DNA from: Antarcticibacterium flavum
GTDB taxonomy: Bacteria; Bacteroidota; Bacteroidia; Flavobacteriales; Flavobacteriaceae
Assembly (NCBI RefSeq): GCF_006159205.1
Contig: NZ_CP040812.1
Span: forward strand, 372,001 to 436,000
DNA length: 64,000 nucleotides
Direction of reading: 5' to 3'
The notes under the pieces are model-generated. The model saw only the letters and a program-made list of their open reading frames with translations, ran no database searches and had not been told where the DNA came from. Positions 36,459 to 44,188 of the stretch are shown in pieces (the first letter of the stretch is position 1; every line of letters starts with the position of its first letter). Position numbers and translations under genes: made by a program.

Positions 36459-36537
36459 TATTCTTCAGTTTGTGCAAAATTACTATTATGGGGAGACAAT
36501 TGTAGTATAACCCTCCTAAAAAATTAATAAAATCTTC

Positions 36538-36545
36538 TATATTTG
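36538..36545 (+). promoter_or_regulatory. Putative -7 box for the outer-membrane transporter gene
   Basis: TATATTTG, 22 nt before the ATG at 36568. Confidence 0.4.
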
Positions 36546-36567
36546 ATGTTCTCTAACCACAGTACTT

Positions 36568-37518
36568 ATGCGAAACCGCAAGATAATTCTCAGCTTTTTC
36601 AGCTTCATCGTAACCGGGCTTTTAACTGTGAGCGCGCAGTATACCGAAACAATCAACTCTAACAGGCCAGGAGCGTCCCAGGGGGCATTTTCTGTTGGAA
36701 CAGGGGTTCTCCAGTTTGAGGCCGGGGGATATTTAGGAAACGATTATCATAACCTGCGAGCTACAGATACAGATATCCTTGGGGCAGATTATGCCATAAG
36801 ATATGGCCTTTTCTTTGAAGCCCTGGAGATAAGCCTTATTGGTTCTTTTCAGGATGAAACCACAACTATTCAAATGGGTGCCAGGGACCGGGAGTTTAAC
36901 CAGAGTAATTTTCGAACGAATACTTTAGGAGTAAAATATTTAATTTTTGACCCTTCCCGAAGCATAAGGCCAGACCAGCCAAACCTGTATAGCTGGAGGG
37001 CAAATCAACGTTTTAAGTGGAAAACCTTAATCCCGGCTGTTGCCGTATATGCAGGTGCAAACTTCACTTTTGGAGACAATCCTTATCTTTATGAAGGAGA
37101 GAATTCCATAAGTCCTAAATTCATTCTCTCTACCCAAAACAACTGGGCCGGAGGCTGGGTCTTTGTCACAAATTTAATACTCGATAAGGTATCTGAAGCA
37201 AACCCTACTTATGCCGGGATTTTCACCCTTACCCATGCGTTTACACCTCAATTTGCCGGTTTCCTGGAATATCAGGGTATAATAAGTAATATTTATGCCG
37301 ATGATCTTGCACGTACCGGTGTGGCTTACCTTGTTGGTGACAACCTGCAATTTGATATCTCTGGCTTAATAAATTTCAAGAATACTCCTTCAAGATGGCA
37401 GGTAGCAGCCGGATTCTCTTACAGGTTTGACATGCATACCAAAGATGAAACCTTTGAAGACGAATTTGAAGGAGACAGGAATATTGGAGGAGGCAGGCCG
37501 GATACTTCGCAGCAATAG
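36568..37518 (+). CDS. Outer-membrane beta-barrel transporter, Phenol_MetA_deg-like
   Basis: 316 residues. A signal peptide ends about residue 23 (LLTVSAQYTE). The mature part begins ETINSNRPGASQGAFSVGTGVLQFEAG, and alternating aromatic strands continue to a C-terminal strand FSYRFDMHT, followed by an acidic tail. This matches the putative MetA-pathway transporter family of small OM barrels, whose substrates are unknown. The gene stands alone between convergent neighbours. Confidence 0.8.
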   Translation: MRNRKIILSFFSFIVTGLLTVSAQYTETINSNRPGASQGAFSVGTGVLQFEAGGYLGNDYHNLRATDTDILGADYAIRYGLFFEALEISLIGSFQDETTTIQMGARDREFNQSNFRTNTLGVKYLIFDPSRSIRPDQPNLYSWRANQRFKWKTLIPAVAVYAGANFTFGDNPYLYEGENSISPKFILSTQNNWAGGWVFVTNLILDKVSEANPTYAGIFTLTHAFTPQFAGFLEYQGIISNIYADDLARTGVAYLVGDNLQFDISGLINFKNTPSRWQVAAGFSYRFDMHTKDETFEDEFEGDRNIGGGRPDTSQQ

Positions 37519-37540
37519 CGGAATAATATTCAGAAAATTG

Positions 37541-37580
37541 AGTCTGGACCGCTGCGCTGCTGGAATATAGAAGCCAGACT
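37541..37580. repeat. Palindromic 40-bp repeat, copy A
   Basis: Ends AGTCTGG and CCAGACT are inverted, and the core GGACCGCTGCGCTGCTGGAA is shared with copies at 42879-42915, 42972-43013 and 51475-51515. Confidence 0.8.
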
Positions 37581-37699
37581 AAAAATAAGCTAAAAAAGAA
37601 TTACACAACCTCTACTGCAAAGCCTTAAATTCTTCAGCTATTTTAGGTACAATACCATTCCGTGGGAGAGATTAAAATAAAATCCTTTTTATCCTAACA

Positions 37700-37730
37700 A
37701 AAAAAATCCGCCTTTACAGCGGATTTTCTA
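37700..37730 (-). terminator. Terminator of the alpha-oxoamine synthase gene
   Basis: AAAATCCGC (37703-37711) pairs with GCGGATTTT (37719-37727) around a 7-nt loop. On the minus strand the stem runs into a T-run, 20 bp after the stop at 37749. Confidence 0.85.
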
Positions 37731-37748
37731 ATATATATCACAAACAGA

Positions 37749-39008
37749 TTACTCTCCATGTGAGGCAGCTACTGCTGCAGATAGTCTTTTGTATGTTCCG
37801 TTCTCAAGCCGTTCTCTAATGGATGAGAAGGCCTCAAGGGTTTCTTCAATATCTTCCATTGTATGGGTGGCTGTTGGGATCATTCTAAGCAGGATAAGTC
37901 CCTTAGGAATTACAGGATATACTACAATAGAACAGAAAACCCCATAGTTCTCACGAAGGTCTTTCACCAATGCCATGGCTTCTGGTATACTTCCCTGCAG
38001 GTAAACCGGGGTAACACAACTTTGTGTGGTACCAATATCAAATCCGCGGGATTTTAATCCGTTTTGCAAGGCGTTTACATTCTCCCACAACTTCGTCTTA
38101 AGCTCGGGCATGGTCCTTAACATATCCAGACGCTTAAGAGCACCAACTACCAATTGCATTTGCAAAGATTTGGCGAACATTTGAGATCTCAGGTTGTATT
38201 TGAGATAATCCATTATTTCTTTATCTCCCGCTATAAAAGCTCCTGTGCTGGCAAGAGATTTTGCGAAGGTTGCAAAATAAACATCGATCTCGTCCTGTAC
38301 TCCCTGCTCTTCACCTGCTCCTGCTCCGGTTGCACCTAAAGTTCCAAATCCATGAGCATCATCTACGAATAGCCTGAAATTATATTTTTTCTTTAAAGCA
38401 GCAATTTCCTTCAATTTACCCTGCTCCCCTCGCATTCCAAAAACACCTTCAGAAATAAGTAGAATTCCACCTCCTGTTTGCTCACAAATCTTGGTAGCAC
38501 GTTGAAGGTTCTTTTCTATACTTTCCAGGTCATTGTGCTTATAGGTAAAGCGCTGTCCTAAATGAAGACGCACCCCATCAATGATACAGGCATGGGCATC
38601 TACATCATACACGATCACATCACTTTTTGAAACCAGGGCATCGATAGTAGAGACCATCCCCTGGTACCCAAAATTAAGTAGGTAAGCTGCCTGCTTGTTT
38701 ACAAAAGAAGCAAGCTCATCCTGCAACCTTTCGTGAAGGTCTGTATGACCGCTCATCATCCTGGCTCCCATAGGGTATGCAGATCCATATTCTGCAGCTG
38801 CTTCAGCATCTACTTTACGCACTTCAGGATGGTTCGCAAGTCCCAGGTAATCATTAATACTCCAGGTGATCACTTCCTTGCCGCGAAACTTCATTCTATT
38901 GGAGATAGGTCCTTCCAGTTTAGGGAAAACAAAATAACCTTCTGCCTGCTGTGCCCATTTACCCAGGGGCCCTTTATCCTTATATATTTTATCAAATAGA
39001 TCTCTCAT
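37749..39008 (-). CDS. PLP-dependent alpha-oxoamine synthase; predicted cysteate acyltransferase of sulfonolipid synthesis
   Basis: 419 residues of the KBL/BioF/SPT family: condenses an amino acid with an acyl thioester. VDDAHGFGTLG (about 215-225) and the Schiff-base Lys250 in FATFAKSLASTG are present, and the cofactor-stacking motif is DAHA near 137-140. Acyl-CoA or acyl-ACP specificity is not evident. The next operon-like gene (39149-40189) is a cysteine-synthase-like enzyme, the pairing described for capnine/sulfobacin formation in Bacteroidota, so cysteate is the likely amino acid. Serine palmitoyltransferase or BioF remain possible. Confidence 0.78.
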   Translation of the reverse strand: MRDLFDKIYKDKGPLGKWAQQAEGYFVFPKLEGPISNRMKFRGKEVITWSINDYLGLANHPEVRKVDAEAAAEYGSAYPMGARMMSGHTDLHERLQDELASFVNKQAAYLLNFGYQGMVSTIDALVSKSDVIVYDVDAHACIIDGVRLHLGQRFTYKHNDLESIEKNLQRATKICEQTGGGILLISEGVFGMRGEQGKLKEIAALKKKYNFRLFVDDAHGFGTLGATGAGAGEEQGVQDEIDVYFATFAKSLASTGAFIAGDKEIMDYLKYNLRSQMFAKSLQMQLVVGALKRLDMLRTMPELKTKLWENVNALQNGLKSRGFDIGTTQSCVTPVYLQGSIPEAMALVKDLRENYGVFCSIVVYPVIPKGLILLRMIPTATHTMEDIEETLEAFSSIRERLENGTYKRLSAAVAASHGE

Positions 39009-39030
39009 ACATCTTTTATTAAAAGAGCTG

Positions 39031-39062
39031 CAAAAGTAAAAAAATACAACTCAATTCGACAA
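39031..39062 (-). promoter_or_regulatory. Promoter of the alpha-oxoamine synthase gene
   Basis: On the minus strand TTG (39062-39060), a 21-bp spacer, then TACTTTTG (39038-39031) fit the Bacteroidota -33/-7 pattern. The ATG follows 22 nt later. Confidence 0.5.
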
Positions 39063-39090
39063 TTTATTTAATTAACGTAACCTGTCTTCA

Positions 39091-39120
39091 AACAAAAGCA
39101 TCCTTTAGGAGGATGCTTTG
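39091..39120 (-). terminator. Terminator of the cysteine-synthase-like gene
   Basis: AAAGCATCCT (39095-39104) and AGGATGCTTT (39110-39119) form a 10-bp perfect stem. On the minus strand it is followed by TTGTTTG. It lies 29 bp after the stop at 39149. Confidence 0.7.
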
Positions 39121-39148
39121 AGTTTATTATGTGATCGCAGTATCCATT

Positions 39149-40189
39149 TTAGTCCACAATTTCAACGGGTTGTGCCTCTGCCTGGTTCTTTGTATCAAAA
39201 AATCCCTGCTCTGCCATCCAGGTATCGCTATAGATCTTGCTCATATATCGGGATCCATGATCCGGGAAAATTACGACTACTTTGCTGTCCTTTTTAAATT
39301 CACCTGCTTCTGCCAGTTGTTTTATGCCCTGCATAGCTGCTCCACTTGTATAACCTACAAAAAGGCCTTCAGTCTTGGCCAACTCCCTTGCCGTGTGTGC
39401 ACTTTCCTCATCTGTAACCTTGATGAATTTATCTATTACATCAAAGTCTGTTGCAGTGGGAATAAGATTTTTTCCCAAACCTTCTATGCGGTATGGGTAG
39501 ATCTCATCTGTATCAAATTCTTTGGTCTCGTGGTATTTCTTGAGGACAGATCCAAAGGCGTCTATTCCTATGACTTTAATAGAAGGATTTTTTTCCTTTA
39601 GAAATCTTGCAGTACCAGAAATTGTTCCTCCTGTACCACTGCAGGCAACCAGATGGGTGATCTTTCCTTCTGTTTGCGCCCATATTTCCGGACCGGTGGA
39701 ATGAAAATGAGCATCCATATTAAGCTCATTGAAATATTGGTTTATATATACAGACCCCTTTCTCTCCTGGTGCAGTTTCTTTGCAACTTCATAATAGGAA
39801 CGTGGATCATCTGCAGCAACGTGAGCGGGGCAAACGTGGACCTTGGCTCCCATAGTGCGCAACATATCAATCTTATCTGGCGAGGATTTGGAACTTACTG
39901 CAAGGATACATTCATAGCCTTTGATGATACTAACCATAGCTATGCTAAAACCTGTATTACCAGATGTTGTTTCTATGATAGTATCTCCCGGTTTTAAAAT
40001 TCCTTTACGCTCTGCTTCTTCTATAATATATAAGGCGATCCTGTCTTTGGTGGAGTGGCCGGGATTAAAGGCTTCTACTTTAGCAAAGAAGTCTCCTTTA
40101 AAGCCACTGGTGATGGAGTTTAAATGTATCAAGGGGGTTTTCCCTATCAATTGCAATACATTGTCATAAACCTGTATCTCTTCTTTCAT
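39149..40189 (-). CDS. Cysteine-synthase-family PLP enzyme; predicted cysteate synthase
   Basis: 346 residues of the fold-type II family. Lys48 in [12 protein letters not shown] binds [15 protein letters not shown] (about 68-79) holds the substrate loop and [12 protein letters not shown] the phosphate cup. The sequence is unlike standard CysK or CysM in the N-terminal loop (HSTKDR instead of SVKDR), fitting a changed substrate. Beside the alpha-oxoamine synthase it is best read as the enzyme making cysteate from a serine derivative and sulfite for sulfonolipids. An ordinary cysteine synthase or cystathionine synthase cannot be excluded. Confidence 0.75.
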   Translation of the reverse strand: MKEEIQVYDNVLQLIGKTPLIHLNSITSGFKGDFFAKVEAFNPGHSTKDRIALYIIEEAERKGILKPGDTIIETTSGNTGFSIAMVSIIKGYECILAVSSKSSPDKIDMLRTMGAKVHVCPAHVAADDPRSYYEVAKKLHQERKGSVYINQYFNELNMDAHFHSTGPEIWAQTEGKITHLVACSGTGGTISGTARFLKEKNPSIKVIGIDAFGSVLKKYHETKEFDTDEIYPYRIEGLGKNLIPTATDFDVIDKFIKVTDEESAHTARELAKTEGLFVGYTSGAAMQGIKQLAEAGEFKKDSKVVVIFPDHGSRYMSKIYSDTWMAEQGFFDTKNQAEAQPVEIVD

Positions 40190-40286
40190 AACTGAAGTTT
40201 TTCTGCAATTTCGGGTATGATAAAATTGCTTTAAAAGTTAAAACAATCTTAATTATATCTGGTCAAAGTTAAGGGAAATATTTTAA

Positions 40287-42443
40287 TTATTCTGTTATTC
40301 CTTCTAAATCGAGTAAAAAAGCGTACTCCTCTGCCACCTCTTTCAGCGCTTCAAATCTACCTGAAGCTCCTCCATGGCCGGCATCCATATTGGTGTGAAA
40401 AAGAAGAATATTGCTATCGGTTTTCATCTCCCGCAGCTTAGCTACCCACTTGGCCGGTTCCCAGTATTGCACCTGGGAATCGTGGAGCCCGGTAGTGACC
40501 AGCATATGTGGATAATCCTGAGCCATTACATTGTCGTAAGGGGAATAGGATAACATATATTCAAAATACTCTTTATCATTAGGATTTCCCCATTCATCAT
40601 ATTCTCCGGTTGTAAGAGGAATGCTATCATCAAGCATGGTTGTGACCACGTCCACAAAGGGAACTGCCGCGATAATACCGTTATATAATTGCGGGGCCAT
40701 GTTTGCCACTGCCCCCATCAACAATCCACCCGCAGAGCCACCCATTGCATATAGATGCTCTGCAGAGGTATATTTTTTAGAAATTAAATGCTTTGACACA
40801 TCAATAAAATCGGTAAAGGTGTTCATTTTATTCATCAACTTTCCATCCTCATACCATTTTCTTCCAAGATACTCCCCTCCTCTTATATGGGCGATCGCAT
40901 ATATAAACCCGCGATCCAGGAGAGACAGCCGCGCACTGGAAAAATAAGGGTCTATCGTAGAACCATAGGAACCGTATGCGTACTGTAATAATGGGTTTTT
41001 TCCGTTTTTCTCAATACCTTTTCTGTAAATGAGAGAAACCGGCACTTTTGTACCGTCTTCAGCCGTAGCCCAAATCCTTTCTGTAGTATAATTGTCCTTA
41101 TCAAATTCACCTCCCAAAACCTCCTGCTCCTTAAGTACATTCTTTTCCCGGGTTGTCATATTAAAATCAACTACAGATGTTGGCGTATTCAGGGAATTGT
41201 AGGTATACCTTAGAATATTGGTATCGAAATCTGGGTTAATGCTGGTATATGCAGTATAGGTCTCATTATCAAATGGCAGGTAATAACTCTCGCCTGTATC
41301 CCACCTGGTGATCTTTATTTTGTTAAGGCCGTTATGCCGCTCACTAAGTACCAAATAATCCTTGAAAATATCCAGGTCCTCCAAAAGGTGATCTTCCCTG
41401 TGGGGAACAACTTCTTCCCAGTTTTCGGCTTCCGTATGATCAACGCTGGTTTTCATTAATTTGAAATTCGTTGCACCGTCCTTATTTGTTAGAATATAGA
41501 AATGATCTTCATAATGGCTTATTCCATATTCAAGGCCCCGTATACGGCTTTGAAAAGGTTTAAAATCCTTTTCAGGAGTATTGGCATTAAGGATCCTGTA
41601 TTCACTGGTGAGAGTACTACCGGAGCCTATAATAAGATACTTCCTTGATTTTGATTTATAGATATATGTATTGAAAGTTTCGTCCTTTTCCTCATAAACC
41701 AGCACATCATCTGCCGGGTCTGTACCAAGTATATGTTTGTATATTTGATTGGATCTGAGGGTTTGCTCATCCTTTTTGGTGTAAAAAAGAGTTTTATTAT
41801 CATTTGCCCAGGTCGAGCCTCCTGTGGTGGTAAGGATCTTCTCAGGCAATATTTCCCCGGTTTCAAGATTCTTTATTTGGATCGTATATTTTCTACGGCT
41901 TAGAGTATCTACTCCAAAAGCAACAAGCTTATTATCGGGGCTTACATTAAGGCCACCAAGGCTGTAGTAGTCAAAACCTTCAGCCATTTCATTCACATTG
42001 AAGAGCACTTCTTCAGGAGCATCTAAGGTTTCTTTTTTTCGGGAATATACCGGGTAGTCCTTCCCTTTCTCAAAGCGGGTCAAATACCAGTAGCCATTCA
42101 GCTTATAAGGTACAGAGGAATCATCTTCCTTGATCCTGGCTCGCATTTCCTTAAATAAATTTTCCTGCAACTGCTTTGTATGAGCGGTCAAATATTCGTT
42201 ATACTCATTTTCACTGTTCAGGTAATGGATCACATCAGGATTTTCCCTGTCGTTCATCCAATAATATTCATCCAGTCTAATCTTATCGTGAGCTGCCAGT
42301 TCCCTGGCTATTTTTTTTGCCTGTGGCGGGGTAACGTCTTTATTCAAAGGGGTAATAACTTTTTTCAAATCTGAAGAATTATGTGCGATCGCAAAGGTAA
42401 AGCTTCCAAAGAAAATAACTAATACTCTATTAATGTTTCGCAA
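40287..42443 (-). CDS. S9-family oligopeptidase (PtrB-like)
   Basis: 718 residues. The N-terminus has a signal-like stretch (about 5-20), so the enzyme may be periplasmic. A beta-propeller (about 70-440) precedes an alpha/beta hydrolase domain. The catalytic Ser lies in MGGSAGGLLM, Asp in TTGLHDSQVQ and His in DAGHGGASGR. Oligopeptidase B cuts after basic residues in short peptides; the specificity here is not proven. It stands alone, divergent from ybaB. Confidence 0.92.
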   Translation of the reverse strand: MRNINRVLVIFFGSFTFAIAHNSSDLKKVITPLNKDVTPPQAKKIARELAAHDKIRLDEYYWMNDRENPDVIHYLNSENEYNEYLTAHTKQLQENLFKEMRARIKEDDSSVPYKLNGYWYLTRFEKGKDYPVYSRKKETLDAPEEVLFNVNEMAEGFDYYSLGGLNVSPDNKLVAFGVDTLSRRKYTIQIKNLETGEILPEKILTTTGGSTWANDNKTLFYTKKDEQTLRSNQIYKHILGTDPADDVLVYEEKDETFNTYIYKSKSRKYLIIGSGSTLTSEYRILNANTPEKDFKPFQSRIRGLEYGISHYEDHFYILTNKDGATNFKLMKTSVDHTEAENWEEVVPHREDHLLEDLDIFKDYLVLSERHNGLNKIKITRWDTGESYYLPFDNETYTAYTSINPDFDTNILRYTYNSLNTPTSVVDFNMTTREKNVLKEQEVLGGEFDKDNYTTERIWATAEDGTKVPVSLIYRKGIEKNGKNPLLQYAYGSYGSTIDPYFSSARLSLLDRGFIYAIAHIRGGEYLGRKWYEDGKLMNKMNTFTDFIDVSKHLISKKYTSAEHLYAMGGSAGGLLMGAVANMAPQLYNGIIAAVPFVDVVTTMLDDSIPLTTGEYDEWGNPNDKEYFEYMLSYSPYDNVMAQDYPHMLVTTGLHDSQVQYWEPAKWVAKLREMKTDSNILLFHTNMDAGHGGASGRFEALKEVAEEYAFLLDLEGITE

Positions 42444-42461
42444 TAAGAAAAGGTAATTTAG

Positions 42462-42469
42462 TAAATTTG
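42462..42469 (+). promoter_or_regulatory. Putative -7 box for ybaB
   Basis: TAAATTTG matches TAnnTTTG, 28 nt before the ybaB ATG. Confidence 0.4.
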
Positions 42470-42497
42470 ATTTTATTAAAATTTAAAAGGAAAAATT

Positions 42498-42827
42498 ATG
42501 TTTGGAGATATGATGGGTATGATGAATAAACTCAGGGAAACCCAGGAAAAAGTTGAGGCAACAAAAGAGAGGTTAAAGACGGTAACACTTGAAGAAAAAT
42601 CCAGTGATGGCCTGTTAAAGGTAACAATCACCGCTGCACGGGAGATAAAGAATATTTCTATTGCAGATGAACTCCTGGAGGATAAGGAGCAACTGGAAGA
42701 TTATTTGGTGCTAACTTTAAATAAAGCCATTCAAAAGGCGTCTGACATTCACGAGGCAGAACTGGCTGCAGTAGCAAAGGATGGCATGCCCGATATCCCG
42801 GGGATGGATGAAATGCTGGGAAAGTAA
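42498..42827 (+). CDS. YbaB/EbfC nucleoid-associated protein
   Basis: 109-residue DNA-binding dimer of the YbaB/EbfC family, with a helical start ([19 protein letters not shown]) and a central beta sheet ([17 protein letters not shown]). The family coats DNA or influences transcription. Its usual partner genes recR or dnaX are not next to it here. The stop codon is the first part of a 92-bp tandem duplication that follows. Confidence 0.92.
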   Translation: MFGDMMGMMNKLRETQEKVEATKERLKTVTLEEKSSDGLLKVTITAAREIKNISIADELLEDKEQLEDYLVLTLNKAIQKASDIHEAELAAVAKDGMPDIPGMDEMLGK

Positions 42828-43006
42828 AGTAGTATTGAGTATTGAGATATGAGTATTGAGATCGTTGCTGTCCGGAAATAGACTCTGGACCACTTCGCTG
42901 CTGGAATCTGGAATAGTAAAGTAGTATTGAGTATTGAGATATGAGTATTGAGATCGTTGCTGTCCGGAAATAGACTCTGGACCGCTTCGCTGCTAGAATC
43001 TGGAAT
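42823..43006. repeat. 92-bp tandem duplication after ybaB
   Basis: Unit 1 (42823-42914) and unit 2 (42915-43006) are nearly identical (two mismatches seen). Each contains the TATTGAGTATTGAGATATGA heptad stretch, a GTTGCTGTCCGGAAATA linker and the palindromic element (copies B and C, near 42879-42915 and 42972-43013). The unit boundary falls at the ybaB stop codon. Confidence 0.85.
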
Positions 43007-43075
43007 CTAGACTGAAATAAATTGTTTTATTTGCGAGGTCAAATAAACTTACAATTCAAGAAAATCTCGAAGTTT

Positions 43076-43112
43076 AAAAAACCCTTCAGGAATTCCTAAA
43101 GGGTTTTTTAAT
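43076..43112. terminator. Bidirectional terminator between ybaB and the aldolase gene
   Basis: AAACCCTT (43079-43086) pairs with AAGGGTTT (43099-43106), with an A-run before and a T-run after. Confidence 0.8.
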
Positions 43113-43121
43113 TTTTGCTTT

Positions 43122-44150
43122 TTACAGCCGAATATTTTTAAGCACTTCCAGAAATCGTTGGTGCATTTCTTCTGAATAATCCAGGTGGGTCACAATCCTC
43201 AATTTACCCTGGCCCATATTGCTTATTCTTATATTCTGCTGCTTTAGCTGTTCCATAAAGGCAGCTTCATTTTTAGGGTTCTTGAGGTAGAAGATCACGA
43301 TGTTGGTTTCCACTGGCTCTACCTCCCCAATAAATTCCTGCTTCTTAAGTGTTTGTCCAAGTTCTGAAGCTCTTCTATGATCATCTGCCAGCCGCTCCAT
43401 GTGATTATCGAGTGCGTATATACCTGCAGCGGCCATGAAACCTACCTGTCTCATTCCACCTCCAAGAACTTTACGTACCCTCATAGCGTTTTTCATAATT
43501 TCCTTATCCCCTACTAATACAGTTCCTATAGGTGTCCCAAGACCTTTAGATAGACAAATGGAAATAGTGTCAAATATCTTTCCGTAGTCTTTGGGATCCT
43601 CCTTTTTCGCAACCAGGGCATTTACCAGCCGGGCACCATCCAGGTGTAGCCCAAGCCCGTGCTCATCACAAACCTTTCTTATCTTTCTTATTTCCTCAAA
43701 ATCGTAACAGGCTCCCCCTCCCTTATTAGTGGTATTCTCAAGGCACACAAGCGTGGTTAGCGGACTGTGATAAAAATCTGGCGGATTGATATTTTCCTCC
43801 ACCTGCCGCGCGGTTATCATCCCCCTGTCTCCATCGACGAGTTTACAGGAAACCCCGCTGTTAAAGGAAGCCCCTCCTCCCTCATAATTGTAAACATGGG
43901 CCCATTTATCACAAATTAGCTGATCTGCAGGCTGGGTGTGCAGTTTTATCGCCGCCTGGTTGGCCATACTCCCGGTAGGGAAGAACAGCGCTTCTTCTTT
44001 TCCGAACATCCTCGCCAGTTTCTCCTCCAGGGCATTTACCGTAGGGTCCTCTTTGTATACGTCATCTCCAACTTCGGCATTCATAATAGCCTCCAGCATT
44101 CCTTTGGTAGGTTTCGTTACGGTATCACTTCTTAAGTCTATCTCTTTCAT
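43122..44150 (-). CDS. Low-specificity L-threonine aldolase
   Basis: Cleaves threonine (and allo-threonine) to glycine and acetaldehyde. 342 residues of the fold-type I family. The start IDLRSDTVTKPT is typical, HLDGARLVNA and SICLSKGLGTPIG (with the PLP lysine, about 198) follow, and a C-terminal RIVTHLDYSEE is visible. The start lies 38 bp after the secreted protease gene, in the same direction, so they may be cotranscribed. Confidence 0.93.
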   Translation of the reverse strand: MKEIDLRSDTVTKPTKGMLEAIMNAEVGDDVYKEDPTVNALEEKLARMFGKEEALFFPTGSMANQAAIKLHTQPADQLICDKWAHVYNYEGGGASFNSGVSCKLVDGDRGMITARQVEENINPPDFYHSPLTTLVCLENTTNKGGGACYDFEEIRKIRKVCDEHGLGLHLDGARLVNALVAKKEDPKDYGKIFDTISICLSKGLGTPIGTVLVGDKEIMKNAMRVRKVLGGGMRQVGFMAAAGIYALDNHMERLADDHRRASELGQTLKKQEFIGEVEPVETNIVIFYLKNPKNEAAFMEQLKQQNIRISNMGQGKLRIVTHLDYSEEMHQRFLEVLKNIRL

Positions 44151-44188
44151 TTCTATATTTTTCTGATATTTTTTCTGAATAATTCTTT

